64,000 nt of DNA from contig JAMKCF010000003.1 in the NCBI GenBank assembly GCA_023634235.1, positions 6,934,458 through 6,998,457 on the forward strand. The letters are read 5' to 3'. The stretch's first letter is position 1. Each line of letters starts with the position of its first letter. The DNA comes from Pisaster brevispinus (lineage: Eukaryota; Echinodermata; Asteroidea; Forcipulatida; Asteriidae). This document shows, piece after piece, positions 22,740 through 33,240 of this stretch. Below the pieces are notes generated by a model, which was not told where the DNA came from, did not search any database, and was given only the letters and a program-made list of their open reading frames with translations. The position numbers and the translations under genes are program-made.

Positions 22740-23826
22740 GTGCATTTTCCGTAAGCTACGTAAGCTTAAAGAAAAAAAAAAAAAAACATTCGCTACTTGT
22801 CACATCTTGACAACTACCTCTTTTATCGTTTTTCTCGTATTCTCCCTAAAGGACTACATATCAAGTGTGCCCCTTCCTTTGGAGACCTTGATCCATCGTT
22901 TCTTAAGAAATGGTATTAGACACTCACTAACACGTCTTTCCATTTGATTACACTGCTAGAAAATAAATGTCAACAATACATTGATAACCAGTCACTTGAG
23001 ATAATAGACAATGAATCTCAACTCAAAGAGTCATGCTCTAATCAAGAGTATGAACATTTACAAGATATCCTACTGTCTAACGTCAATCACCTACGGTCCA
23101 ACCTATTGGACAAACAGAACAAGAAACGCATGAATGTCCAAGCTAACCATACGAAATGCATGCATAGGCGTTTCCACAGTAAGAGGCCAACTATTGTTCA
23201 TGATACTGATAGGTCACTAGTTGCACTACGTACAGTAGTTAACCTGTCTGACAAAGCTCTAACCGACCCACAGGTTAAACTCCTCTCAAGGGGTCTTAAA
23301 TTTTGCCCCACACCAAGAGAACCGGACCAATTGTCTTTTCAACAAGACATGGCCCACTACAACCGTAGGTTACGCCTACGTGAATATGTTCATATATAGA
23401 GTCCTCCACAGATGACGAGTCATCTGTGGACGTCCAACCCACCCACAACTGCTTCAATGAGAAGAGTCGTTGGGTGTCCCCTTAGAACCGAGATGTGGCT
23501 CTTGATACCTACATCAATTCAGTCAGCTCCGAGGTTCTTAAAGTCCCTAACACCTGGGCACCCAACAACCTCCCCCAAAATGAACGCCACGCCCTAACAC
23601 AGCCTCCGCCAATCACCAGACATAGTGAATAAACATGCTGACAATGGGTCCGCAGTTGTAGTCATGAACACACATGACTAATTAGCTGAGGGCCTCAGAC
23701 TAAGAACAACTTTTCATTTACTGACAGGCATTTTCTGCTGATACAGGGTACCGCCATGGGTACAAAAATGGTGCCCTCATATGCCAACATTTTCATGTCT
23801 GACTTTGAGGAAATACCGAAAATTGC
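22740..23826 (+). mobile_element. Penelope-like element, internally deleted
   Basis: The + strand carries the N-terminal Penelope-like block ending NLSDKALTD, LLSRGLKFCPTP and NRRLRLREY (22944-23397). The RT1-type string HADNGSAVVVMNTHD lies near 23630-23676. Then, with the central RT deleted, comes [18 protein letters not shown] (about 23742-23795), the RT5-like motif of this class. An upstream frame (LPKGLHIKCAPSFGDLDPSF, about 22845) extends it in the N-terminal direction. Frameshifts near 22940 and stops near 23490 and 23630 break the gene. No GIY-YIG endonuclease is left. The element ends where leader-unit sequence resumes (ACCGAAAATTGCTCTTGA, about 23816). Confidence 0.82.
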
Positions 23827-25060
23827 TCTTGAAATATTAACAAACGTTAAATCTAAAATGTAAAAAGGCAAATGTTTTGTAATATCTTGAATTGTGAATT
23901 TTGTGTTAGTGTTTACTATTAAATAAAAATGCACAAAACCCCAAATCTTTGTGTTGTAGAGTAAATTGATGTAAATCAATAAGGTTCAACCTCGCCGGCA
24001 ATCAACAACTTCTAAACTGATCTTAAATGTCTCCCTTTATAATCTCGCGTGGTCTGCAAAGATTGTTCAGTCTACATCTCATTAAAAGACCAGAGTCCAA
24101 GTGTTACAACGGTAGCCGGAACAAGTAACGATAATTTACCCCTTCTCCTTTCTTTGATTAAACTTGATACCAGCACAATCTGTGGTGAGAACTATCTTTA
24201 TTTCATGATATAAGAGCACAGGACTCAAGGTATGGTGTTTCTGATCAGCAGAGTGTCGAGTCCCGGTCCTGACACTTGTGTCCTTCAGGACGTAAAGCCA
24301 TTGGTCCCTTGTGTTGTGTAATGCACGAAAATAACTCAGTACACTTATCGTAAAGAGAAGGGGTTTGCCCTAGTGTTACTGGTTTGTCAGTCACCGTTTG
24401 TTTTCGTGAGTCAGAGGATTGGAATGACTTCGAATTTTACAAAATTTTTGAGAGTCTGCTTTAGAGATGCATTAGATTGAAAGGGGGCTCTGCGCCTGCT
24501 TAGGACTACCTAAACAATGGCAATTTATCCCGTAAGTTTGCTGCCACCTAGTGTTCTAAAGTATCACATTGTAAAGATATGGGTGTGCAATTTATTAATA
24601 GGAATCAAATCTGATACTGTTATAGTAATGTTAAATGCAGCAACATGCCCACACGTACTCGGCGCATACCAATAAATTCCTGTATTATTGGTGAACTTCA
24701 TCCACCACATGCTGTCATCTGATTGGTCGGCGCATCTTCAAAAGGCAACGCCCAAAGTTAACCACATCGCCAAGCAGAGACTGTACGTGTAACGACCAAA
24801 AGCCTCCAGTATGCCAGAACGCTGGCTGGGAAGGAACCGTCTTCCGTTCCTTGCAGTTACCGATAAAACTGTGTGAGTTCTACGCATTATTGTTTTGATA
24901 TGCGCTGTGTTGTATTCATTGAACATTCTTTGGAGGATTTGGCGTAACTGACTGGTGTCTAGGACGCCGTTAGAAACAGTAAGATGCACGGCACGTAGTG
25001 GGTTAGCTTCATAACCGCTCTGGGTATCGTTAAGTCAAAGTTTATATTTCTGTCAATGTT
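23816..25060 (+). repeat. leader-exon unit, copy 2, main segment
   Basis: Aligns with 32055-33240 along its length: ATTGCTCTTGA, GTGAATTTTGTGTTAGTGTT, CTTTGTGTT.TAGAGTAAAT, CTCGCGTGGTCTGCA, GAGGATTGGAATGA, ATGGCAATTTATCCCGTAAG, GATTGGTCGGCGCAT, GGCTGGGAAGGAACCGTCTT, and the leader exon. The GATTGGTCGGCGCAT string (about 24720) is an inverted CCAAT-type motif about 260 bp upstream of the start codon and conserved in copy 3, so it is a candidate promoter element. Confidence 0.82.
24984..25029 (+). pseudogene. leader exon, copy 2, inactivated
   Basis: Same 46-nt exon as at 33164, but the fifth codon is TAG (24996-24998) where copy 3 has CAG. The donor reads TTAAGT instead of GTAAGT (25030). The rest, WVSFITALGI, keeps the hydrophobic core. 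Two independent knockouts, one in the coding part and one in the splice site, make this a pseudo-exon. It is also a control: the functional-looking state of copies 1 and 3 is not guaranteed by sequence similarity alone. Confidence 0.7.
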
Positions 25061-25129
25061 TATAAAACTATTCTATTCCAAAGTTGGATTGAAAATGATT
25101 TCGTAATCCGTTAATATTTTACGCAGGTT

Positions 25130-25475
25130 GTCCAACTTCTGGAATATTATTGCAAAGTTAACTGAGTCGCTACAGGTATTCCAGGCAAACGCAGCAACAA
25201 CGAAAGCGTGTTTCGTTGTCACACGCTTTCTAAATTAATGCATGTTTCCCAAATGCATTCTTCAAACTATGCAAGTTGTTTTTTTTAAGCTACTGCATTT
25301 AGTTTCGTTTCGTGGACACTTGATGCTGTTCTCTTCGTTCAGGTTTGTTTTAGTTATTATATTGCATATAGAGACATTCAAGACTACATTTTTACCATTC
25401 TTCAGTTGAATTTCCTCCCTCCGTTTTCTAGACTTTTAGGGATGTCAATAATAGTATTTGACGTTTGATAACAGA
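25130..25475 (+). repeat. post-leader repeat, copy at 25.1 kb
   Basis: TTGC.AAGTTAAC..GTCGCT, TTTCG, CTTCGTTCAGGTTTGTTTTA, GACTACATTTTTACCATTCTTCA and CAGACACTGC match 35060-35390, with a more partial match at 43690-43880. In copies 2 and 3 of the leader unit this block lies downstream of the leader exon, so it probably belongs to intron 1 of the duplicated gene. Confidence 0.65.
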
Positions 25476-25485
25476 CACTGCTTAC

Positions 25486-26795
25486 GGGTCATTCCATGTC
25501 AGACCAACGCACGTTTTTACCTTATGTCTTCCGATTTTGATAACATTTGCTGTGATTGTAGGTCTTAATGAGCAATGAATGCGTACAAATGTTTAGCCCG
25601 ATCCGACCTACCATGTGGTCAGGGCACCCTTATGGCACAAATATGTCAAAACCATGTCAATTTTCATCAAATATATGCAAATTTTGTCTTTTTGTTATAA
25701 TGTATCATTCCGAAATTCAACGAATTTAAACTGACTTGATAGAGCATGTCTTCCTCTATCAGAATACACAACGAAAAAAAATGGGGTTTTCATAATTTAC
25801 AATTTATGACTATTTTTGTACAGTTTGTAGGTTACAACTCAGTCAATTTACAGACTTTACACAACTTACTGTTCTGTTTCAATTGTTACTAACACTATTC
25901 TTATTTGGTGAATTTCTCATGTTGAGGGCTGATGTGATCTAACCAGAATCATACTTTAAATTATCAGCAGTGGCGTACTCATGATTTCGCTTTTTTTTTT
26001 TTTTTTTTTTGGGGGGTGGGGGTGGCTCATTTTGTTTCTTAAAATTTCTTTAAAAGATTGTAAAAATAAATGACCCCCAACAAAATTGACAACTTTGGAG
26101 GGGGTAGGCTCAAGCTCCCCTGCTGGTTGGCTATGAAGTTATGCCGTTTCAGCTGAAGAAGCTTCTCCGAAAACCAATCACAGAATGAATTAACCTCTGC
26201 TGTCATGGTTTCTAACTGTTGAGCGGTCTGTTGATATCCACTGCTTGTAACATATTTCATCAATGGCCTCCTCTTCTATCTCCTCCATGATTTGCTGCTT
26301 CAGTTCAGCAACCTTGGGACAGAAAGAACAATTTCCCAGGAAATAGTCCGTTGTGCCAGGGTTACAGGTGATTTCAGCAAGCAGGTTTTTGTAGGATCCA
26401 CGAAAATGAGGAATGTCAACGGCATGGATCATCAGCTTAACATTTTGATGATGGGTACAGACACACACGAAATATTTACCACTACTTCCAGCTACAACGC
26501 AATACTCGGGCCTTAATTCGGCAAATTTTGAAAAATCCACCTTCAGTTTTGGATACTTGTCCTTAAATGCCCTGTATGCCTCATCTAAGTTGCACAAAAG
26601 CAGAAGGTAGAATTTTGCTTTTTCTGGCTTTGTACTATATACATTTACAAATCTAGTTTAACTTTAGTAACTTTAGAAACAGAAGAGTGAGTTGTGTTGG
26701 TGGATTTATAATGTAAAGTCAATAAATGGACTTATTTGTAACCTACAAACTCTACAAAAACAGTCATTAAGTTGTACATTTTGAAGACCCCAATT
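25486..26795. mobile_element. DNA transposon with long inverted repeats, right arm cut by a LINE
   Basis: The left end begins GGGTCATTCCATGTCAGACC. A stretch at 25783-25843 (GGTTTTCATAATTT .. ACAGTTTGTAGGTTAC) recurs inverted at 26735-26795 (GTAACCTACAAACT .. GAAGACCCC). Where the right arm should continue outward it stops at the poly(T) that is the poly(A) tail of the minus-strand LINE. Between the arms lies a broken conserved coding region on the minus strand. Termini of the GGGTCATTCCA type occur in animal DNA transposons. I do not assign a superfamily. Confidence 0.6.
26040..26665 (-). pseudogene. broken conserved invertebrate ORF inside the DNA transposon
   Basis: Reading down from about 26665, the frame gives KPEKAKFYLLLLCNLDEAYR, then FSKFAELRPEYCVVAGSSGK, CVCTHHQNVKLM, CNPGTTDYFLGNCSFCP and CYKQWISTDRST. 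The match then needs a one-base shift near 26225-26232 to continue with LETMTAEVNSFCDWFSEKL and KRHNFIANQQ. The cysteine/histidine pattern (CVCTHHQN, CNP..C..CP) belongs to a protein family I associate with repetitive ORFs in arthropods, cnidarians and other invertebrates, often inside DNA transposons. Its biochemical role is unknown to me. An in-frame stop lies about 10 codons above KPEK, so only a middle portion is present. Confidence 0.62.
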
Positions 26796-26912
26796 TTTAT
26801 TTTTTTATTTTTTTTTCCACGGAGGAAATTATTTATTCACACTTAAGACAACTCCTCATTTTACAAACATGCTGAAAATCCATAACAGCAAAACAAAGTA
26901 CAAAATACAAAG

Positions 26913-29900
26913 TTAACCTTGAACCAATAATTTGAAAAAGTCCCAATTTTTGTGGAAATTAACGGTGGAATCATTGGTGATAGAGATGTATTTATTCAAA
27001 GTATAATAAAGTTTTAAATCCAGTTTCAGCAATGCAAGGGAAGGTTTATTGTCACTCATCTTCATTTTATAGATATGGAAACGACACAAAAGAAGGATCA
27101 GCACTCCACGATTTTTTAGTAATACCAACAAAGATAGCCTCAATGTCTAAACGAATGTTTATACTAAGAGTATTATTTATTCAATCTCCAAATTGTGAAT
27201 TTCTCCAATCTCCATAGTTGAGAACATGCATCTACAAAATAAATAAACCAGCGTCTCACTCTCTAGTTGACAGAATGTACAAAGATGGTTATCCTTTTTA
27301 CCGATTTTGGCTAAGAATGAATTGACTGCAAGTATTCTGTGGACTAATCTGTATTGAAACCATCGTAGTCTAGTGTCGTTTGTAGCGCAACATGGAATGT
27401 TACAAAGAACCATCCACTTAGGTTTATTAAACTTAATACTCAATTTTGTTTCCCACTTAGCGGTAAATTTATACGCTACTTTTTTAGCAGATGTAAGACA
27501 GTTATAAATACGGCTGGAGCCTTTTTTGTCCTGCAGGAGTAGCCTAAAATTGAATGGAATGAAAGGGAAGCAAATACTCGCCCTATCATCGCCCATCATC
27601 GCTGTACCAAAGGATTGTTTTATGGCCTTAATTATCCCACCGTATTCAAGGAAACTTGTCTTAACACCAAACTTAGCCATAGAATCCACCATGGTAAGAA
27701 AATCTCCCCTTTCATCTAGAAGATCACACACATAGAAAACACCCTTATTTATCCAATGTTTATAATGAACACAGTTGTAATTAACTCTAATCCTATGGTT
27801 GTCCCATACAACACTGGTTAAGGAGTCAATCTGATTTATCGGCTGATGGCATTGTACGTAAGATCCCCAGGCCGTAAGAACATCTAACCAAAAACGGTTG
27901 GGGTGAACAGCCCTCTGTAAAATACGAGCGATACTTGGATGGCCGCCCTCCAGAAAAAGGGTATTCTGGAGATTGAATAGTTTATAAAACAGGGAAGTCC
28001 AACCAGAGGCCTCTGCTTTTAGCAACCTGCGAATCCACGTACACTTGAGGGCACTAAAATAAGAACGGATGTCTACCATTTTAACCCCACCTTGGCTGTA
28101 GTCTTGGATCATTTGATTCCTAGTAACTCTGTCAACCCCTTTCCAAATAAACTTATACAACATAGAATCAAGGTTCTTGAATAAATGACTTAAAATGATC
28201 AGGGAGAGTAAGGATTAAAAAGGTGAGCTTAGACAACAGGAGAGATTTGACAACAGTAACTCTACCCATCACTGTAAGGTTACGCTTAGACCATTGCCCA
28301 ATTAAATTGTCGATGGAAGTTAAAACCCGGTTATAATTGTTATCAATCATACTATCCAAGTTGGTAGAAAAATCGATGCCTAGAGCTCTAAAAATGTCTT
28401 GGGGATTGACCCAGTTAATATTAACACCAGAACAAACACCTTTTTGTCGGCCCTTATTGCCACCAATCCACACTGCATTAGTTTTACCAATATTAACTTT
28501 AAGGCCCGACATACAAGTAAAATCATCTAGTAGCTTAAAGGCTCTGCTAAGCGAATTTTCTGAACCGTCTAAAATAAACACGGTGTCGTCTGCATATTGA
28601 GAAAGCCTGTATTCGGAACCCTCAACTGTAACTCCTTTCAAAATGTTGTCCCTGCGAACCATTTTGCCCAGAATTTGAAAAGATTCTGACAAGAAACCGT
28701 TTACCAATACAGAGGCTTTTGCACAATTGTACAGCACTTGAAACCACTTTTGTATTGAGAGGCCAACATTAAACTGCTCAAGAATCTGAAGAATAAAGTC
28801 GTGGGAGACCGAATCAAAGGCTTTCTCAAAATCAACTAAAAGAAACATACCAGGAATGTTGTTGTTGTCTGTGTAGTTAAGCAAATCATACATTAAATGA
28901 ATGTTTTCCCCTATATGGCGACCTTGCTAAAAGCCTTTTTGTTGTTCATGTATAATAGAAGGAAGGCATGTTTTAATTATCTCTGCTATACAAGAAGAGG
29001 CCAGTTTGTACGTAGTATTTAATAAGAAAATGGGTCTCCAGTTCCTCAAGAATTGACGGGGTTTATCCCCTTTTGGTAGCAGGGTGATAATCCCATATTG
29101 CTGGGTGAGTGAACATTTTCCTATTTCGTAGCCAAAATTCAGAGACCGCAATAAAAACCATGACAAATCTGAGAAAAGAATTTACAAAATTCAAAGCTGA
29201 AACCGTCAGACCCCGGAGACTTTCCGTTTGTACTCCTTTTCAGGGCGTTCAAAACCTCCTGATATGACAGCGGACCCTCAATACGATCCCGAGTCAAGTT
29301 TGAAAGAACTGGAGAATCAGAATTACTAAACAAATGTTGCAAGTTAACCATTTCGTGTGAATCAGAGGAAGAGTACAGTTTTTTTTCTAAAAAAGCCTAG
29401 CTTCATTAAGGATACTACAAGAGCTCTTCAGCTCAGTATTTCTATCTGTAATGACACGACTAATGCTCCTATTTATACAATTACGCTTCTCCATATTAAG
29501 GAAATACCTGGATGGCTTTTCCCCTTGTTTCATCCACCTGGTTCTTGACCGTATCAAAACGCCTTCCATTTTTTTCTTACGAAGGTTAACGAGGTCAGCC
29601 TGCTTTGATTTTAACATATCGTTTGATGCAACATCTCCCTCGGCAACCTTCTCAGACAGAACTGTCATTTCCTTTTCAAGGTTTGATTCAGCCTTACGTG
29701 ATTTTTTGTTCTTCCAGGCGGCATAAGAAATAGTCTTAGTTCTAATCTTCATCAGTAACATTTTTTTAAAAAGTTGATCATTGATAATAAAATTAAAATC
29801 ATTGGTGTGAATGTCACTCAGATTTGAACGTTGATAGGGCGAGGCGGCATACATTTCGACAATCCCTCTAATGGTGGTTTTAACCTGATCAACATAAATC

Positions 29901-30695
29901 GCGTCCATAAGAAGAGAATTATTGATTTTCCAATAACCTACTCCTCTGTTCACTTGATTGAAATCAAGTTGTAAATCAACCATTGAATGATCAGTGCGGT
30001 AGCCCTGTTTAATATCACAAGAAGCTAGTTTAGTGTTCAACTCTGAAGAAATTAAAAAGAAATCTAGCCTGGACTGTTTTAATGGAGAGTTTTGCCTCCA
30101 AGTGTATTTCTTTGACTCTGGATTTTGAATGCGCCAGGGATCAATGAGATTTAATTGGTTACACAAATCCAACACTCTCTGCCTAGCCAACGGGTTGTTA
30201 ATGTTAACATAATTATAACAATCAATTCTGACATACAATACCAAATTCCAATCTCCACATATAATTGTGTGGGGATTATCGTAATCAGTAATGATATTAT
30301 TCACAGTTTCATAGAAATTAGGATCATCTTTGTTAGGACCATATAAATTAATTAAAGTAATGTTACATCCATAAATATCCAAACTGAGCGCCCAAAAAGT
30401 TACCGTTCGGATCAGTTTTACATGAAAGAACTTTGAACTCAAAAGTGTTGCTGAAAAGAATTGCCACTCATCTGGAGTTACTTTTCAAAGAGCTAAAATA
30501 ACAATCAAATCCCCATTCGGCTCCAATCCTCTGCTCCATCGAGTCTGTACAATGTACGTCTTGCAGACAGTAAGTGGAGTAACGCTTTGTCCTGACGTCC
30601 CTCCTTTTTATGTAATCTGCTAAGCCGCGACAATTCATGGAGACTATAGACACATTATGAGGCGGGGTGCCTTTAGAACTTTGCGAGCTTGTCAT
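26913..30695 (-). pseudogene. LINE ORF2: apurinic endonuclease, reverse transcriptase, C-terminal domain
   Basis: The N-terminal endonuclease starts with SIVSMNCRGLADYIKRRDV, then after a stop and frameshift (30440-30470) continues with INLYGPNKDDP, ICGDWNLVL, SRLDFFLIS and TDHSMVDL. The RT follows with GKSPGSDGFSFEF (29200), ITLLPKGDKP, LVDFEKAFDSVSH and the catalytic SQYADDTVF (about 28590). The usual GxRQGDPLSPYLF block is missing: the frame passes straight from FQILGKMVRR to ILKGVTVEG, consistent with an in-frame deletion near 28655. The C-terminal part has GGVKMVDI and a CTFCQLESETLVYLFC knuckle (about 27240), and ends NWDFFKLLVQG after another frameshift. The ancestral protein would nick genomic DNA and prime reverse transcription there. 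It is clearly related to L1/Tx1-type LINEs. Confidence 0.88.
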
Positions 30696-30714
30696 TCAAA
30701 ACGTGAACCTGATT

Positions 30715-31420
30715 TGCACCACGATTTAGTGGGCCAAACAAAAAGCAGAGCATTTTTATAGAAACAAGGAACACTTCTTCTAGTAAATCAAGAAAAGCAA
30801 TGTACAAGAAAAGAAAGAGGAATGTCATGGTAACAAAGGGACGGTACACTTTAGCCCATGGGATTATGTACCTCATGTACAAGAAATAAAAAAAGTAAGG
30901 AGTTGGTCTAACTGTATACAATATTACAAACCTCCGTGTTTTTGTTTTAGCTGCAATAACACCCCCAAAAAGCCCAAGCCAAACTCCCATGCTGGGAAGG
31001 GAGAAAAACATAATTAGAACCCCCCCCCCCAAAAAAAAAAAAAAATAAAAATAAAAAATAAAATAATAAAAAATAATTAGAACCCCCCCCCCAAAAAAAA
31101 AAAAAAAAAAAAACAAACAAACAAACAAACAAAAACAGCCCCCCCAAAAAACAAACAAAATACTCGTAATGCGAAAATGACACCACTCCGATTGTGCTTA
31201 GTCGGAGCACCACTTGCAGGGTACCAACTTAAAAGTAATTTCTAACAAAAGCGAAATAAATGCAATCCCAAACTGTCCTCAATATAAAATTAATCTACTT
31301 AGGCACTGAAGTAAAACACAGTTTATACTAGTGTGGGCAGATACTGGAATTAAGCTGGTACTTAAGAATGAGGTAACAACAGTTCAGCTTTCGAAGTCGA
31401 TGAAGTTCAAAGTTTTACAG
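30715..31420 (-). other. expanded ORF1-ORF2 spacer with C/A homopolymer tracts
   Basis: About 0.7 kb separates the two LINE frames. It includes two C-run/A-run composites (31020-31045 and 31083-31113) around an AATTAGAACC repeat, then (CAAA)n. The long hydrophobic frames read across it are translation of homopolymers. The spacer may contain a later insertion. No boundaries were found. Confidence 0.6.
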
Positions 31421-31424
31421 ATAA

Positions 31425-31958
31425 TTACCGTTGAAAAGCAAAGGGTCCACCGTCTCTTAGTCGCCATTTCCCAGCAAAGAACCTCAGCTTGGTCCCTTGG
31501 TTATATAGAATTTTCACCTCCACTTTCCACTTGAACTTTTCCTTGCGATCGGCTGCCATGAGGTCATCCAGTACGTACATAGGTGAATCTTTAAAGGCGG
31601 TGCGCTGAGATTTCATGAATGTTACCTTGCTTTGGTAGGAGAACATCTTGACGAGCATGTGGGCTGGTTTTCCGTTCTTGCCTCTGCCGTCTCGGTGGGC
31701 TCGTTCCCTATCCGGGGCTCAGCTTCGAAATCAAACTTTTCCACCAGAATGTTTCTGACTACCTCCATGAATTTCTCATTAGCAGATTCTTCCAAACCAA
31801 GTATTCTAAAGTTATTGCGCCTGGAGAAGCGTTCTTGCTTGTTGATCTCAGCCTGCTGTTGTGCTTTTGCTTTTTCGAGATCTGCTATCCGCTCACTGTT
31901 GTATTCTATTGAGGCCCCGAGTTGTTCTTCAAGCTGCTGTTGCCCCTCAACTAGTTAA
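31425..31958 (-). pseudogene. LINE ORF1 (coiled coil plus RRM/CTD), 5'-truncated
   Basis: The minus strand reads a heptad-rich stretch (IADLEKAKAQQQAEINKQER), then RRNNFRILGLEE, MEVVRNILVEKF, a one-base frameshift near 31710, and GKPAHMLVKMFSYQSK..KDSPMYVLDDL..RK with a basic C-terminal tail. A coiled coil followed by this nucleic-acid-binding region is the layout of L1-type ORF1 proteins, which coat the LINE RNA. The N terminus is absent because the element is truncated at about 31960. Confidence 0.78.
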
Positions 31959-32708
31959 GGGGATGGCAACAAATTTGCTTGACCCTGACTGGGTCCGAAT
32001 AGATCCATGACAAGTTGCTTTGTCACTCTGTTTGTACAAAGAGAGCTCCCATGATGACCGAAAATTGCTCTTGAAGATATTTACAATTGTTAAATCTAAA
32101 ATGTAATAAAGGTAATGTTTAGTAATATCTTGTAATGTGAATTTCGTGTTAGTGTTCACTATTAAATAAAGTTGCACACAACTCTAAATCTTTGTGTTTA
32201 AGAGTAAATGTATGTAACTCCATAAGGTCAACCACGACGGCACTCAACAACTTTTAGACTGATCTGATTTTGTTTCCCTTTATAGTATCGCGTGGTCTGC
32301 AGATATTGTTTAGTCTACATCTCATTAAACGACTGGAGTCCACGACAAAGTGTTACAATGGTAGCGGGAACAACTAACGATGTTTCCCCCTCCCCCTTAA
32401 TTTCCTCCCTTTTTAACCAAGGGTTAAACTTTATATCATCACAACTTGAGGTAAAAAATGTTGCTATTTCATGATATGATTACCAATACCAGAAACATTA
32501 ACATATAAGGTCAAACATGCACTAAACAGATCTGAGATAAAATTACCAACAAAACATATTGTGGTTTCAAATTCACCGGTTTGTTTTATGTTGTAAAGTA
32601 GGGTCAGAGGATTGGAATGAGTTCGATTTATTCAAAATTGTGAGAATCTGCCTTAGAGACGCATGGGATTGGAAGGGGGTTGTGCGCCTGTTAATAAATA
32701 CCTAAACA

Positions 32709-32729
32709 ATGGCAATTTACCCCGTAAGT
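32709..32729 (+). promoter_or_regulatory. conserved mini reading frame MAIYP abutting GTAAGT
   Basis: ATGGCAATTTACCCC runs into GTAAGT at 32724. Copy 2 has the same arrangement at 24527-24547, and copy 1 has ATGACAATTTACCCG with GTAGAA (11075-11095). It could be a short upstream reading frame, or the 3' end of an alternative first exon with a donor. The donor consensus is perfect in two of three copies. Confidence 0.35.
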
Positions 32730-33163
32730 CTGCTGCCATCCAGCGTTCTAAAGTATCCCATTGTAAGGATATGGTTGTGCAATTTATTAATATGAATCAT
32801 ATCTGATACTGTTATAGTAATGGTAAATGCACCATTTGCCCATCGTACTGGCGCATACCAAGAATTTCCTGCACTATCGGTGAATTTTATCAACCACACG
32901 CTGCCATTTGATTGGTCGGCGCATGTTCAAAAGGCAACACCCAAAGCTAACCACAGCGCCAAGCAAAGATTGTACTTGTAAAGACCACAAGCCTCCAGTA
33001 TGCCAGATGATCGCTGGCTGGGAAGGAACCGTCTTCTGTCCTCGTAGTTACCGATATACTGTGTGTGTTCTACGCGTTGTTGTTTTTCTATGCACTGTGT
33101 TAATTCATTGGACATTCATTGGCGTAACTTACTGGTGTCTAGGACGCCGATAGAAACAATAAG

Positions 33164-33209
33164 ATGCACGGCACGCAGTGGGTTAGCTTCATTGCCGCTG
33201 TGGGTATCG
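33164..33209 (+). CDS. leader exon, copy 3 (signal-peptide-like first exon)
   Basis: ATG at 33164 opens MHGTQWVSFIAAVGI plus one nt, followed by GTAAGT at 33210-33215 (phase-1 intron). The hydrophobic run VSFIAAVGI suggests the beginning of a secretory signal peptide. The start codon is preceded by ATAAG, a purine-rich context with A at -3. The paralogues at 12767 and 24984 show where the unit is constrained: exon length, phase and the VSFI core are kept in the intact copies. No second exon was identified downstream. A phase-1 acceptor exon, like the one at 1346, would be compatible. Confidence 0.58.
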
Positions 33210-33240
33210 GTAAGTGAAACTTTCTATTTCTGTCAATGTT

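Larger units (their letters stand above)
26796..31962 (-). mobile_element. L1/Tx1-like LINE, 5'-truncated in ORF1, minus strand
   Basis: From right to left it contains ORF1 (31958-31425), a 0.7-kb spacer, ORF2 with endonuclease, RT and C-terminal zinc-knuckle regions (30695-26913), a short 3' UTR and a T-rich tract (26796-26818) that reads as a poly(A) tail on the minus strand. ORF1 is entered without its start, and the element ends at 31957-31970 exactly where leader unit 3 begins, so the 5' end is truncated. The 3' end sits in the right arm of the 25.5-26.8 kb DNA transposon. Frameshifts, stops and an RT deletion show it is inactive. Confidence 0.88.
31971..33240 (+). repeat. leader-exon unit, copy 3, the uninterrupted version
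   Basis: This copy has all blocks in one piece: ATGGCAACAAATTTGCTTGA, the GACCGAAAATTGCTC join, GTGAATTTCGTGTTAGTG, GCGTGGTCTGCAGATATTGT, GAGGATTGGAATGAGTTCGA, ATGGCAATTTACCCCGTAAG, GATTGGTCGGCGCATGTTCA, GGCTGGGAAGGAACCGTCTT, and the leader exon. It is the best template for defining the unit (about 1.27 kb) and for locating the insertions in copies 1 and 2. Confidence 0.83.

Noticed and set aside
30673..31158. 161-codon hydrophobic minus-strand frame rich in Phe and Gly
   Set aside because: It reads across A/T and C/G homopolymers in the LINE spacer and is not a membrane protein gene.
31632..31958. 108-codon + strand Ser/Cys-rich frame
   Set aside because: Antisense shadow of the LINE ORF1 coiled coil.
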